Below, piece by piece: positions 53,475 through 61,844 of a DNA stretch of 64,000 nucleotides; the first letter of the stretch is position 1, and each line of letters starts with the position of its first letter. Made by a program: the position numbers and the translations under genes. This DNA is from Pontibacter pudoricolor. GTDB taxonomy: Bacteria; Bacteroidota; Bacteroidia; Cytophagales; Hymenobacteraceae. The stretch spans positions 2,790,001 through 2,854,000 of the forward strand of contig NZ_CP048106.1 of NCBI RefSeq assembly GCF_010092985.1. The letters are read 5' to 3'. Below the pieces are notes generated by a model. It made no database searches, was not told the DNA's origin, and saw nothing but the letters and a program-made list of their open reading frames with translations.

Positions 53475-54656
53475 ATGCGTATTTTTACAGAACCCGAGAA
53501 ACAGTTTATAACTGAGCACCTGCACCAGCAACCGTCTGCGCTTATGCTGCAAGCCAGGCGTTATCCTGATCTGCCTGTTTCCGAGCTTGTACAGCAGATA
53601 CAGGCACGGCAGAAAGCCATGGCAAAGCTTCCGGCCTGGGCTAAGAACACCGACCTCATCTTCCCTGCCAATATTTCTGTAGAGCAAAGCTCATCTGAGG
53701 CTACGGCTACTTTTAAAGCCGCGCTGGTCTCGGGCAAATTGCTGATTGACCTGACCGGTGGTTTCGGTGCCGATAGTTATTATTTCTCTAAAAGCTTTGC
53801 GCAGGTGATACACGTGGAACAAAACCGGGAGCTATCAGAGATTGCCAACTATAACTTTGGCTTGCTGGGCGCAGCCAACATACAAACTATAGCTACCACC
53901 GCTGCAGCGTTTCTTCAGGATTTTACCGGCCATGCCGATGTTATTTACTTAGACCCTGCCCGCCGCGGCGACCATTCAGAAAAACTGCATCTGCTACAGG
54001 ACTGTGAACCGGATATACTTGGGTTGTTGCCCGTTCTTTTACAGAAAGCGGATAACATTTTACTAAAGGCTTCGCCGATGCTGGATATAGAACTGGCGGC
54101 AGCGCAGTTAGGCAAGGTGGCAAAAATATGGGTGGTAGCGGTGCAGAATGAATGTAAGGAGGTTTTATACCTGTTGCAGCAAACCCCGCCGGCGCAACCG
54201 GAGCGCGAAGCAGTTAATATTAAAACAGATGGCAACATCAGCACGTTCAGGTTTAATGCCGGGCAGGAACAAACTATAACGCCCCCCTACTCCGATCCGC
54301 TGACTTATCTTTATGAGCCCAATGCAGCTATTCTGAAAGCTGGCGCTTATAAAACTATAACACAGCAATCTACAGTAAGTAAACTGCACCCCAACAGCCA
54401 CCTTTACACTTCCGATACGCTGATCTCAGATTTTCCGGGGCGCGTGTTCCGGTGTACTGGCGTAAGCCGGTTTAATAAAAAGGAACTGCTTGCCCGCCTG
54501 CCACAAAAACAGGCCAACATTACCATCCGCAACTTCCCGGACACTGTTGCCGGCATTCGTAAAAAGACAGGTATTAAAGAAGGCGGAAACCTGTATTTGT
54601 TCTTTACAACGGATATGCATCAGAAGCCGCTCGTACTTTACTGCGAGAAAGTATAG
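53475..54656 (+). CDS. THUMP-like domain SAM-dependent methyltransferase (PG_1098 family)
   Basis: 393 aa. N-terminal helical region, then a class I Rossmann methyltransferase core (LIDLTGGFGADSYYFSKSF at about residues 89-107, acidic loop HVEQNRELS, and VIYLDPARRGDH), then a C-terminal THUMP-like/ferredoxin-like segment with NITIRNFPDTVAGIRKKTGIKEGG. The set matches the PG_1098-type family of Bacteroidota, which is presumed to modify RNA; the actual substrate is not known. Monocistronic. Confidence 0.85.
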   Translation: MRIFTEPEKQFITEHLHQQPSALMLQARRYPDLPVSELVQQIQARQKAMAKLPAWAKNTDLIFPANISVEQSSSEATATFKAALVSGKLLIDLTGGFGADSYYFSKSFAQVIHVEQNRELSEIANYNFGLLGAANIQTIATTAAAFLQDFTGHADVIYLDPARRGDHSEKLHLLQDCEPDILGLLPVLLQKADNILLKASPMLDIELAAAQLGKVAKIWVVAVQNECKEVLYLLQQTPPAQPEREAVNIKTDGNISTFRFNAGQEQTITPPYSDPLTYLYEPNAAILKAGAYKTITQQSTVSKLHPNSHLYTSDTLISDFPGRVFRCTGVSRFNKKELLARLPQKQANITIRNFPDTVAGIRKKTGIKEGGNLYLFFTTDMHQKPLVLYCEKV

Positions 54657-54949
54657 GTATCATTTCAAAAAAAAATCGCATCCCTGCAGAGCCGAATAAT
54701 TACCGCTTATCCGTGAATTATACCGTACCTGATCTACATTAAGACGCCCCATTTAGCTATTGAATTGCTTACATATCAACTACATACATCTTTTGTTATA
54801 CGTTTATAGTGCTATATACTGATTGGTTAAGAAATGTTGTTAAATTACAACTTGGCCTGCTTGCTATATAGTGGTAAAACATTAACTGACTGGCTTTTAC
54901 ATCGTAAACAGAACATGTACCCCGAGGGTGCATATGTTTTACTTAAACT
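54657..54949. other. Intergenic region before the Ser/Gly/Asn-rich gene
   Basis: 293 bp, AT-rich. Contains an imperfect inverted repeat TGTACCC-CGA-GGGTGCA at 54915-54931 close to the next start codon, and no good TAnnTTTG box at a useful distance. No gene seen. Confidence 0.4.
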
Positions 54950-55279
54950 ATGAAAGCTATGAAACGCAATAACCCGAGCAACAAGGCTCAAAACAATTCA
55001 GGCTCAAATATCAATTCGCGCAACATGAGTTCTTCTTCGCAGAATTCTTCGTCAATGCGTGGTTCTATGTCTTCGCAAGGTAGTTCTTCCAACTCAGGAG
55101 GTTCATCTTCTTCAGGCAGAACATCTAACCTAACCAGTGGCAGCAACTCAAGATCCGGCAGTTCCGGACAAGGACGTGGCTGGCACGGCGACCCGCAAGG
55201 ACATGCTAAAGCCGGGAGCCAAAGCCATAAAAACAGCAGCTCATCTTCGGGCTCTAACAACAGATCTGGCAACAAGTAA
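54950..55279 (+). CDS. Ser/Gly/Asn-rich low-complexity protein with GWHGDPQGHAKAG motif
   Basis: 109 aa, over half Ser, Gly and Asn, highly hydrophilic, no signal peptide. The only defined segment is GRGWHGDPQGHAKAGSQSHK near residue 75, which resembles the GWHGDPEGHxxAGRKGG segment of KGG-like/stress-associated small proteins. It probably is a disordered, stress-type protein, but this rests on the motif alone. The plus frame is preferred over the antisense frame because of the motif and the matching style of the next gene. A shorter start at the ATG four codons in is equally possible. Confidence 0.65.
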   Translation: MKAMKRNNPSNKAQNNSGSNINSRNMSSSSQNSSSMRGSMSSQGSSSNSGGSSSSGRTSNLTSGSNSRSGSSGQGRGWHGDPQGHAKAGSQSHKNSSSSSGSNNRSGNK

Positions 55280-55296
55280 TCAACTATAGCTAACAG

Positions 55297-55335
55297 ACTA
55301 TAAATGGCTTCAGGCATTCTGAAGCCATTTATAGT
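55297..55335 (+). terminator. Hairpin between the two low-complexity genes
   Basis: A perfect 17-bp stem ACTATAAATGGCTTCAG / CTGAAGCCATTTATAGT with loop GCATT. Its outer 6 bp are a variant of the ACTATAG core. A weak T-run (TTTAAA) follows. Confidence 0.75.
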
Positions 55336-55373
55336 TTAAAGTGATATCAGCAACCTCAGTAAACTATAAAGCC

Positions 55374-55667
55374 ATGAAAAACAATCAGAATAATAAGAAC
55401 CAGGAGCAGCAGAACCATTCATCGAGTAACCCTGGAAACTCTTTTGAGGCAGGGAAACAGGGCGGACAGAAATCGCAGCAGATAACCAACCAGGGAACAA
55501 ACAAATCTACGCAAGGCAGTACAATGGAGACTGACCAGAGCGGACAGAAGGACATTTCGAATAGCCTGAAAAACGATGCCGTAGGTAACCGTGGAGCAAA
55601 CGATTATACGCCGATGAACCAGACTGATAACGAACTTGGCACCGAGAAGCGCCGCAACAACAAATAA
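55374..55667 (+). CDS. Asn/Gln-rich hydrophilic protein
   Basis: 97 aa from the ATG at 55374; an in-frame upstream ATG at 55341 falls in the leader and is less likely. Composition is Asn, Gln, Lys, Ser and Thr (KNNQNNKNQEQQNHSSSN at the start, TPMNQTDNELGTEKRRNNK at the end). No known domain, signal peptide or membrane segment. Like its upstream neighbour it appears disordered. Function unknown. Confidence 0.65.
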   Translation: MKNNQNNKNQEQQNHSSSNPGNSFEAGKQGGQKSQQITNQGTNKSTQGSTMETDQSGQKDISNSLKNDAVGNRGANDYTPMNQTDNELGTEKRRNNK

Positions 55668-55682
55668 CAAAATATAAGTTTA

Positions 55683-55721
55683 AAAAGGAGAGCAGCTTTA
55701 GTTAATGGCTGCTCTTTTTTT
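55683..55721 (+). terminator. Terminator after the Asn/Gln-rich gene
   Basis: Stem GAGAGCAGC (55688 onward)/GCTGCTC with a 10-nt loop, followed by a T7 run, just after the stop codon. Confidence 0.85.
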
Positions 55722-55791
55722 GTGGCTATAGTTCTGATTTATAGTTTATATTTACTATTCACTATACATCCTTCTAACCAACTATAGAGCA

Positions 55792-57348
55792 ATGGCCGCA
55801 AAACAGATCCGCAACACCCTTGTACTTGCTGGCTTTATAGTTTTAAAGTTTGTGCTGCAATACATTCTGGTGGATGGAGCATACGACCTTCACCGCGACG
55901 AATTTCTGCACCTGGACCAGGCAAACCACTTAGCTGCTGGTTATCTTTCGGTGCCGCCATTTACGGCTTTTGTTGCCTGGGTAATACAGGTGCCAGGCAA
56001 TGGTTATTTCTGGGTACGTTTTTTCCCGGCTTTATTTGGTGCGCTAACTATAGTTGTGGCCTGGAATATGGTTTCTGAACTGAAGGGTGGCCTTTATGCC
56101 AGGATCTTGTGTGCTACGGCTTTACTCTTTTCGGTGCTGTTGCGCATTAATATACTGTTTCAGCCTAACTCTTTCGATATACTCTGCTGGGCGCTTACCT
56201 TCTATCTCTTTATCCGGTTTCTGCATACGCAGCAGGCAAAATGGTTTTACTGGCTGGGTGCAGTTATCGGCTTCGGTTTCCTGAATAAATATACGATACT
56301 TTTTTTGGTAGCCGGGCTGGCTTTAGCCTTAGTGCTATCCCCTTACCGGAAACTGTTTTTACAGAGAGAGCTATACATTGCCGGGCTCATTGCGCTTATA
56401 ATTGCATCTCCGAACATAGTCTGGCAACTGCAGCATAACTTCCCGGTTGTAGCGCATATGCAGGAACTAAAGGCTACGCAGCTCAATAATGTTAAGCCCA
56501 CTGATTTCCTGCAGGACCAGGTTCTTTTCTTTATCGGCTCTGTCTTTTTAGTGCTCGGGGCGCTGGCAGCTTTTATAGTTTACCCGCCATTTAAACCCTA
56601 CCGGTTTATCGGTATTTGTTTTATAGTTGTAATGCTGCTGTTCCTTGTGTTTAAAGCAAAAAGTTACTACACCATAGGTTTGTACCCGGTTCTGATCGCG
56701 TTCGGAAGTGTGTATTGGGAGCAGTTGTTTAGCCGTGGCTGGTTGCGCTATACCAGGCCGGTGTGGCCATTGGTAACTATAGCTTTGTTTGTGCCGATCG
56801 TAAATGTAGTCTTTCCGGTACTGAGCCCTGCCGAGATACAGGTGAAAGCCGGGAAATTTAAAGACCTGAACCTGCTGAAGTGGGAAGATGGCAAAGACCA
56901 CCTGCTGCCCCAGGATTTTGCTGATATGCAGGGCTGGCAGGAACTTACCCAAAATGTAACCGCAGCCTACCAACTTATCCCCGGCTCCGAAAAAGCCCGG
57001 ACACTCATACTCTGCGATAACTATGGACAGGCTGGAGCCATTAACTACTATGGCCACAAATCGTTACCACAGGCGGTATCTTATAATGCCGATTACATTT
57101 ACTGGTTTCCGGATCTGCCAGCTATCGAGCACATTATTCTGGTGAAAGAGAAAGGAGAAGCGCCGCTACAGGAATCAGAAAAGCAATACATAGGCAGCAT
57201 TAAGCAGATTGGCAGCATTACAAACCCATATGCCCGCGAGCAAGGCACAACCGTTTATCTACTCAGCAATGTTGATCCATTTGTAAGACAATACTTGTAC
57301 AAGAGGCTCGCCGTTAAGCAAAGCCAGCCCTTCCAGATTGCTGATTAG
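55792..57348 (+). CDS. GT39-type (ArnT/PMT-like) membrane glycosyltransferase
   Basis: 518 aa polytopic inner-membrane protein with about 9-11 hydrophobic segments in the first 350 residues and a soluble C-terminal domain. Early Asp/Glu motif YDLHRDEFLHLDQANHLAAGYLSVPP matches the catalytic first loop of polyprenyl-phosphate-sugar glycosyltransferases (family 39/83). These transfer a sugar from a lipid carrier to an acceptor at the periplasmic face. The acceptor and sugar cannot be told. Convergent with the DNA glycosylase, one base apart. Confidence 0.85.
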   Translation: MAAKQIRNTLVLAGFIVLKFVLQYILVDGAYDLHRDEFLHLDQANHLAAGYLSVPPFTAFVAWVIQVPGNGYFWVRFFPALFGALTIVVAWNMVSELKGGLYARILCATALLFSVLLRINILFQPNSFDILCWALTFYLFIRFLHTQQAKWFYWLGAVIGFGFLNKYTILFLVAGLALALVLSPYRKLFLQRELYIAGLIALIIASPNIVWQLQHNFPVVAHMQELKATQLNNVKPTDFLQDQVLFFIGSVFLVLGALAAFIVYPPFKPYRFIGICFIVVMLLFLVFKAKSYYTIGLYPVLIAFGSVYWEQLFSRGWLRYTRPVWPLVTIALFVPIVNVVFPVLSPAEIQVKAGKFKDLNLLKWEDGKDHLLPQDFADMQGWQELTQNVTAAYQLIPGSEKARTLILCDNYGQAGAINYYGHKSLPQAVSYNADYIYWFPDLPAIEHIILVKEKGEAPLQESEKQYIGSIKQIGSITNPYAREQGTTVYLLSNVDPFVRQYLYKRLAVKQSQPFQIAD

Positions 57349-57349
57349 G

Positions 57350-57946
57350 TCACTTTCTGCTTACCCATTTGCTGTCTTTAATATAAAAACGCCAGGGCAG
57401 GAGGGCATCGTCGCCGGCGTAATCGATGCCCACACGTGGAACAGTCATAATACTTTCTTCAGGAATGGTTTTGCCTTTGTCTTCAACCCAGATAGTATTT
57501 CCGGTTAAGCTTTCGCCGTAATGTTTGCGGTTAATGCCCAAGGCAATGCTCATCACGCCGGGGCCGGCAGTCAGGTTGGGTTTTATAGCTGGTATGTTCC
57601 GGCGCAGCAGCATTTCTTCCACACCAATTTCAGGCTCTACAGCTCGTATCAGTACTGCATCGGCTTTGCCTTCTATGTTTGTTATGATATTGAACAGGTT
57701 ATAGATGCCATACACCAGGTACACGTAAGCTACGCCGCCTTCGTGGTACATAATTTCGGTGCGGGCAGTGCGGCGGTTCAGGTGGGCATGGCAGGCACGG
57801 TCGTTCTCGCCGGAGTAAGCTTCTGTTTCCACGATCATCCCGCCTGTCAGCATGCCATCTACAGAAGTATACAGGTATTTTCCTAGCAACTCCTGCGCTA
57901 TCTGCACCACGTTGGGCCGGGTGTAAAAGTCCTTTGTAAGCTTCAC
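57350..57946 (-). CDS. DNA-3-methyladenine glycosylase (MPG/AAG family)
   Basis: Base-excision repair enzyme removing alkylated purines. The GTG at 57946 gives 198 aa and the family-like start MKLTKDFYTRPNVVQIAQELLGK. An ATG at 57991 would add 15 residues (MRTITHSSLNINHYK) encoded by AT-rich repetitive sequence, so GTG is preferred. Seen: catalytic Glu in IVETEAYSGENDRACHA, substrate pocket YVYLVYGIYNLFNIIT, and AVLIRAVEPEIG. Monofunctional AAG fold, no helix-hairpin-helix. Confidence 0.9.
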   Translation of the reverse strand: MKLTKDFYTRPNVVQIAQELLGKYLYTSVDGMLTGGMIVETEAYSGENDRACHAHLNRRTARTEIMYHEGGVAYVYLVYGIYNLFNIITNIEGKADAVLIRAVEPEIGVEEMLLRRNIPAIKPNLTAGPGVMSIALGINRKHYGESLTGNTIWVEDKGKTIPEESIMTVPRVGIDYAGDDALLPWRFYIKDSKWVSRK

Positions 57947-57991
57947 TTTATAATGATTAATGTTTAATGATGAATGAGTAATGGTACGCAT

Positions 57992-58372
57992 GAATTTAGT
58001 TGAAGTAACTACTTATCATTATTGAATCTTTATTATTCATTAATTACCTGCAAAGGTTAAACTATAGTTTATAGTTTGCGTGAGGGATGGAGCGGTTGTC
58101 TGAGCTCCTTTAGCGACGCAGGAGCTAAAGAGCGAGCCGCGAGAGCCCGACGGCTGTGCCGGCACGCCCTTTCCTTTAAACTATAAATTCCCTGAACTAC
58201 AAATCTTAATACATTCTGCAGTTGTAACCCCAACTATAAACCCACCTCTACCCCTCCCGAGAGGGGAATCAGCCAACTACTGCGAAATTAACTGTAGGCC
58301 TTTGTTAAGTTATTCATCACTAAAAATCATTATTCATTCATCATTATAAATTATTCATTACTTTTACACCCG
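57992..58372. repeat. Repeat-rich intergenic region before the riboswitch
   Basis: Divergent gap. It holds AT-rich near-repeats of ATTATTCATTA (58010-58050 and 58305-58365), a perfect AACTATAGTT (58060-58069), a GC-rich imperfect inverted repeat GAGCTCCTTTAGC...AGGAGCTAAAG (58103-58132) inside a longer GC-rich element (to about 58175), and the CCCCTC/GAGGGG element at 58238-58270. No coding sequence seen. Confidence 0.6.
58238..58270. repeat. Dispersed CCCCTC/GAGGGG hairpin repeat, copy 2
   Basis: AACCCACCTCTACCCCTCCC then GAGAGGGGAATC. It matches the copy at 61845-61876 over about 30 bp and the degenerate copy at 1395-1427. Confidence 0.75.
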
Positions 58373-58556
58373 ATTGGTGGCTGTAACTATAGTCTATAGT
58401 CTCAGCCTTAAAAGGGAAACAGGTGCAATACCTGTGCTGTTCCCGCAACTGTATTCTTCATTAAAGGGGTTAGCCTAACACCAAAGCCACTGTACACAAA
58501 CCGTATGGGAAGGCAGGCTGATCTGAAGAGAGCCAGGAGACCTGCCAGTCCGGACA
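58373..58556 (+). promoter_or_regulatory. Cobalamin riboswitch
   Basis: The order of conserved elements is complete: 5' TTGGTGG, TTAAAAGGGAA, AGGTGCAATACCTG, CTGTTCCCGCAACTGT, AAGCCACTG, GGGAAGG, and the B12 box GAGCCAGGAGACCTGCC at 58530-58546. It is a class-I adenosylcobalamin-type leader that should shut off the downstream receptor genes when cobalamin is plentiful. In its first variable arm the stem GGCTG...CAGCC encloses ACTATAG-T-CTATAGT, so the window-wide palindrome is built into the RNA. Confidence 0.95.
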
Positions 58557-58568
58557 ATGATTTGTCGT

Positions 58569-58664
58569 ATGCTTTCGGGTAAAAAGCTGCACAGTTTCTG
58601 CCTTTTCCGGCTCCTACTGCTCACTTTCTGCCCACTTGCATGCTTCGGGATAAAAGCATTTTAA
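58569..58664 (+). CDS. Short hydrophobic leader ORF before the cobalamin receptor
   Basis: 31 codons: MLSGKKLHSFCLFRLLLLTF then CPLACFGIKAF, basic then strongly hydrophobic. It begins 13 bp after the riboswitch and its stop ends one base before the GTG start of the receptor, an arrangement that permits translational coupling. Two similar stem-loops (58569-58588 and 58640-58659, ATGCTTTCGGGTAAAAAGC-like) flank it. Could be coincidental; no family known to me. Confidence 0.35.
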   Translation: MLSGKKLHSFCLFRLLLLTFCPLACFGIKAF

Positions 58665-58665
58665 G

Positions 58666-60566
58666 GTGGCGAACCGTATCTTATTTTTTATAGTGCTGGC
58701 TATAGTTGCCTTGCCCGCCACAGCGCAGCAAGACACCGCAGCTTACCAGTTGCGCAGCGTAGAAGTATTTGGCAAACCCGCCGAAGTTTACGCAGCCGGC
58801 AGCCGCGTTACAACTATAGACAGCGCCTACCGGCAAACCTATAACAGCAGCTCATTAGCCGATGCCCTGCAGGCCCGCACCCCGGTTTACTTCAAAAGCT
58901 ATGGCGTAAGCGGCCTTTCCAGTGTATCCTTCAGGGGACAAATGCCTCTCAAACAGCAGTACTCTGGAACGGGCTCAACATCGGCTTACCAACCTTAGGA
59001 CAATCAGATTTCTCGACGCTTCCATTAAGTGGTTTTGGCGACATTTCGGTGCAAAGCGGTTCGGCGGGTGCAGCTTATGGCAGCGGGGCAATAGGCGGAG
59101 CTGTTTTGCTGAGCTCTCCCAACTATAACGGCAAAGGCTTCGGGCTTAATCTGCAACAGGAAGCAGGTAGTTTTGGCCGCTATTTCAGTAATGGCAACAT
59201 CAACTATAGTTCGGGCAAACTACAGCTTGGCCTTGGGGCTTACCTGCGCAACGCCGAAAATAATTTCACCTACAAGGATTTATCGCAGTTTGGAAAGCCG
59301 GAGCGCACCGAAGAGCACGCCGAACAAAAGCAGTATGGCTTTACCCAGGACCTGGCCTGGATGTTAACTGAGAACACAAAAATAGGCCTGCACAGCTGGT
59401 ACACCTTCGCTGACCGGGAACTGCAACCCGCCATGGGCTCGGCAAGCGGCGCAGAGCAACGCGACAAGAACCTGCGCCTGATGACGCAACTGGAACACGA
59501 AAGCAACTGGGGCAAAACCGATGTAAAGCTGGCCTACTTTAAAGATTACCTGAACTATACCAATAACTCCCTCAACTCTGTTGCCGATGTGGAAACCTAC
59601 CAGCTACAGGCCGAACAAACGTATACCAGCGGCGAGAACTGGAGCCTGCGCGGAGGCGTAAACCTGCAGCATTTTATAGCAGAGAACGATGGTTACGCCG
59701 GTACCAAACAGGAAAACCGGGCAGCTATATTCGCCCTTTTCCGCTACGACCCTACCGAAACGATTGACCTGAGCCTGAACCTGCACCAGGCTTTTGCAGA
59801 AGACTATAACCCTGCTCCTACGCCGGCTTTGGGTGTTAACTGGAAATTTTACCAACACGAACAGCACCAGCTCTTTTTGAAAGGGAATGTTTCGGGCAGC
59901 TACCGGGTGCCCACCCTGAACGACCGCTTCTGGACCGGAGCCGGCAACCCTGACCTGAAACCTGAACAAGGCTGGAGCGAAGAAGCCGGCCTGCGCCACC
60001 TGTTTATAGTTGGCAACACCCTTTTACTCGAAACCGAAGCCACCGCCTACCACATGCTGATAGATAACTGGATACAGTGGTCACCCCAACCAACCGGCCT
60101 GTGGCGACCTGTAAACCTGCAGAAAGTAAGAGCCATGGGCATAGAACTAAGCCAGCAGCTGACAGCAACTATAGGAACTATAAAACTGACAGGATCTGCA
60201 GGCTACACTTACACCTCATCGGAGCAGGTAGAAGTTTATGAGGGACAAGGCGACAAAGGCAAACAACTGATGTATGTACCGCTGCACAAAGGCGTACTGG
60301 CAACCGGCATCAACTATAAAAACTGGCAGCTGCAAACCAACCTGAACTATACCGGCCCGCGCTACACCACCAACTCAGAAACCAGCCACTTAGACAGCTT
60401 TATACTGGTGAACGCAGCCCTCAGCAAACAGCTGCAGCTCGGGCAAAGCAGGCTTATAGTTGACGTACGGGCAGATAACATTACTAATGAAGTGTACCAG
60501 ACCATGGCTTACCACGCCATGCCGTTGCGGGGCTATACCCTGAGCTTACGATTTCTTATTCCTTAA
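58666..60566 (+). CDS. btuB: TonB-dependent cobalamin receptor (BtuB-like), frameshifted
   Basis: Outer-membrane beta-barrel importer, about 633 aa when restored. GTG start, signal peptide (MANRILFFIVLAIVALPATAQQ), plug domain (SLADALQARTPVYFKSYG, GLSSVSFRG), then the barrel to the terminal RGYTLSLRFLIP with final Pro after the usual aromatic-rich strand. The first frame ends at 58998; the barrel continues in the -1 frame. At 58934-58937 there are four G where five would give FRGTNASQTAVLWNGLNIG and an intact protein. A sequencing error or a recent inactivating deletion are both possible. Substrate is assigned from the cobalamin riboswitch directly upstream and the BtuG-like partner downstream. 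Confidence 0.88.
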
Positions 60567-60589
60567 CAATATTATCTAAAACTATAAAA

Positions 60590-61702
60590 ATGAAACGTAC
60601 CCTACTTCGCGGCTTTTACACAGCTGCCCTGCTTTTTACAAGTGCTTTTACCTTTACCAGCTGCGACGAAACCGAAGAGATAAGCCCGGATATACACAAC
60701 GCAAAAGTAAGAGGCCCCTACGACCAGGAAGGCGTTTTTATACTGAATGAAGGCAATTTTGGTACCCCGAATGGATCCATCTCTTTCCTGAGCGACAGTA
60801 CAGGCCACCAGGTTAAGAATAACATTTTCAGTACTGCAAATGAGCAGCGCCCCCTGGGCGACGTGGTGCAGAACATGGTACTGCATGATACGCTGGCCTA
60901 TATTGTGGCTAACAACAGTAACAAGATAGAAGTAGTAAATGTCTTCACGTTTAAAACGATTGCTGTTATAGAAGGCCTGAAACAGCCGCGCTATTTCGCT
61001 GCACTGGACGGCAACAAAGGCTACGTAACTGAGTGGGTAGCCTATGGTGGCAATGGACGTGTATCGGTTATCGACCTGAAAACGAATGCCGTGCTTAAAA
61101 CTATTACGGTGGGCGAAATGCCCGAGCAACTCCTGGTAGTAAAGGACAAACTATATGTAACCAACAGCGGTGGCAATTCCATCTCTGTCATCAACACAAC
61201 TACCGATGCGCTGGCGGGTACCATCCCAACCCCAGACGGACCAAGTGAAATGGTACTAACCAAAGACCAGCACATCTGGGTACTAAGTGCCGGCAAGGTG
61301 GTGTATAAAGACGATTGGTCGGGGATTGATTACACGAAAACCACACCGGGTTCACTTAGCAAACTCAATACGGCTACGTCAGCCATCGATGCAACCTTTA
61401 CTTTCCCGGGTAACCAAAGCATCCCAAAAAACCTGACTATAAACGGCACCGGCGATAAGCTGTACTTTAATTATGAGGATAAAACATTTGTACAGCCCGT
61501 AAACGCTGGCGTGCTCAGCAACACCGTCATCATTAACCGTGGTTTCTATGGCATGGAAGCAGACCCTGAAACCGGCAACATATACGGTTCCGACAATAAT
61601 AATTTCAGCGGCGACGGCACAGTATTTATCTTTAGTTCCGAAGGCGTTAAACTAAAAGAATTTAAGGCAGCCATCGGCCCCAACGGGTTCGTATTTAATT
61701 AA
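60590..61702 (+). CDS. Surface beta-propeller lipoprotein, BtuG-like
   Basis: 370 aa. Signal peptide and lipobox TFTSC followed by an acidic stretch (DETEEI), which suggests surface display. The body is a YncE/DUF5074-like seven-bladed propeller: repeated KIEVVNVFTFKTIAVIEG, GRVSVIDLKTNAVLKTITVG, NSISVINTTTDALAGTIPTP. In Bacteroides thetaiotaomicron the propeller lipoprotein BtuG caps BtuB and binds cobalamin with extreme affinity. This gene sits 23 bp after the BtuB-like receptor under the same riboswitch, so the same role is the best guess. Homology to BtuG itself was not tested. Confidence 0.82.
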   Translation: MKRTLLRGFYTAALLFTSAFTFTSCDETEEISPDIHNAKVRGPYDQEGVFILNEGNFGTPNGSISFLSDSTGHQVKNNIFSTANEQRPLGDVVQNMVLHDTLAYIVANNSNKIEVVNVFTFKTIAVIEGLKQPRYFAALDGNKGYVTEWVAYGGNGRVSVIDLKTNAVLKTITVGEMPEQLLVVKDKLYVTNSGGNSISVINTTTDALAGTIPTPDGPSEMVLTKDQHIWVLSAGKVVYKDDWSGIDYTKTTPGSLSKLNTATSAIDATFTFPGNQSIPKNLTINGTGDKLYFNYEDKTFVQPVNAGVLSNTVIINRGFYGMEADPETGNIYGSDNNNFSGDGTVFIFSSEGVKLKEFKAAIGPNGFVFN

Positions 61703-61720
61703 GTCTAAAGTTGGTTGTTT

Positions 61721-61757
61721 AAAGGCTGCTTCTGTAATGGAAGCAGCCTTTTTTGTT
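61721..61757 (+). terminator. Terminator of the cobalamin operon
   Basis: Stem AAGGCTGCTTC/GAAGCAGCCTT with a 7-nt loop, followed by a T6 run, about 20 bp after the BtuG-like stop codon. Confidence 0.9.
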
Positions 61758-61844
61758 TTATAGCTTCCTGTTTGGTTTTAAGATGAAGGATAAACCCTTC
61801 CTGCCTCCTTCCGGGAGAGGAATTTCTGTTGCAGTTCTAGTTTT

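Noticed and set aside
54988..55317. Minus-strand frame of 109 codons, Leu/Glu/Pro-rich, antisense to the Ser/Gly/Asn gene
   Set aside because: It is a mirror of the Ser-rich codons and overlaps a terminator stem; the plus frame has the recognisable GWHGDPQGHAKAG segment.
58922..59128. Third reading frame across the receptor frameshift
   Set aside because: It overlaps the join between two receptor frames that together give a complete TonB receptor; its own product resembles nothing.
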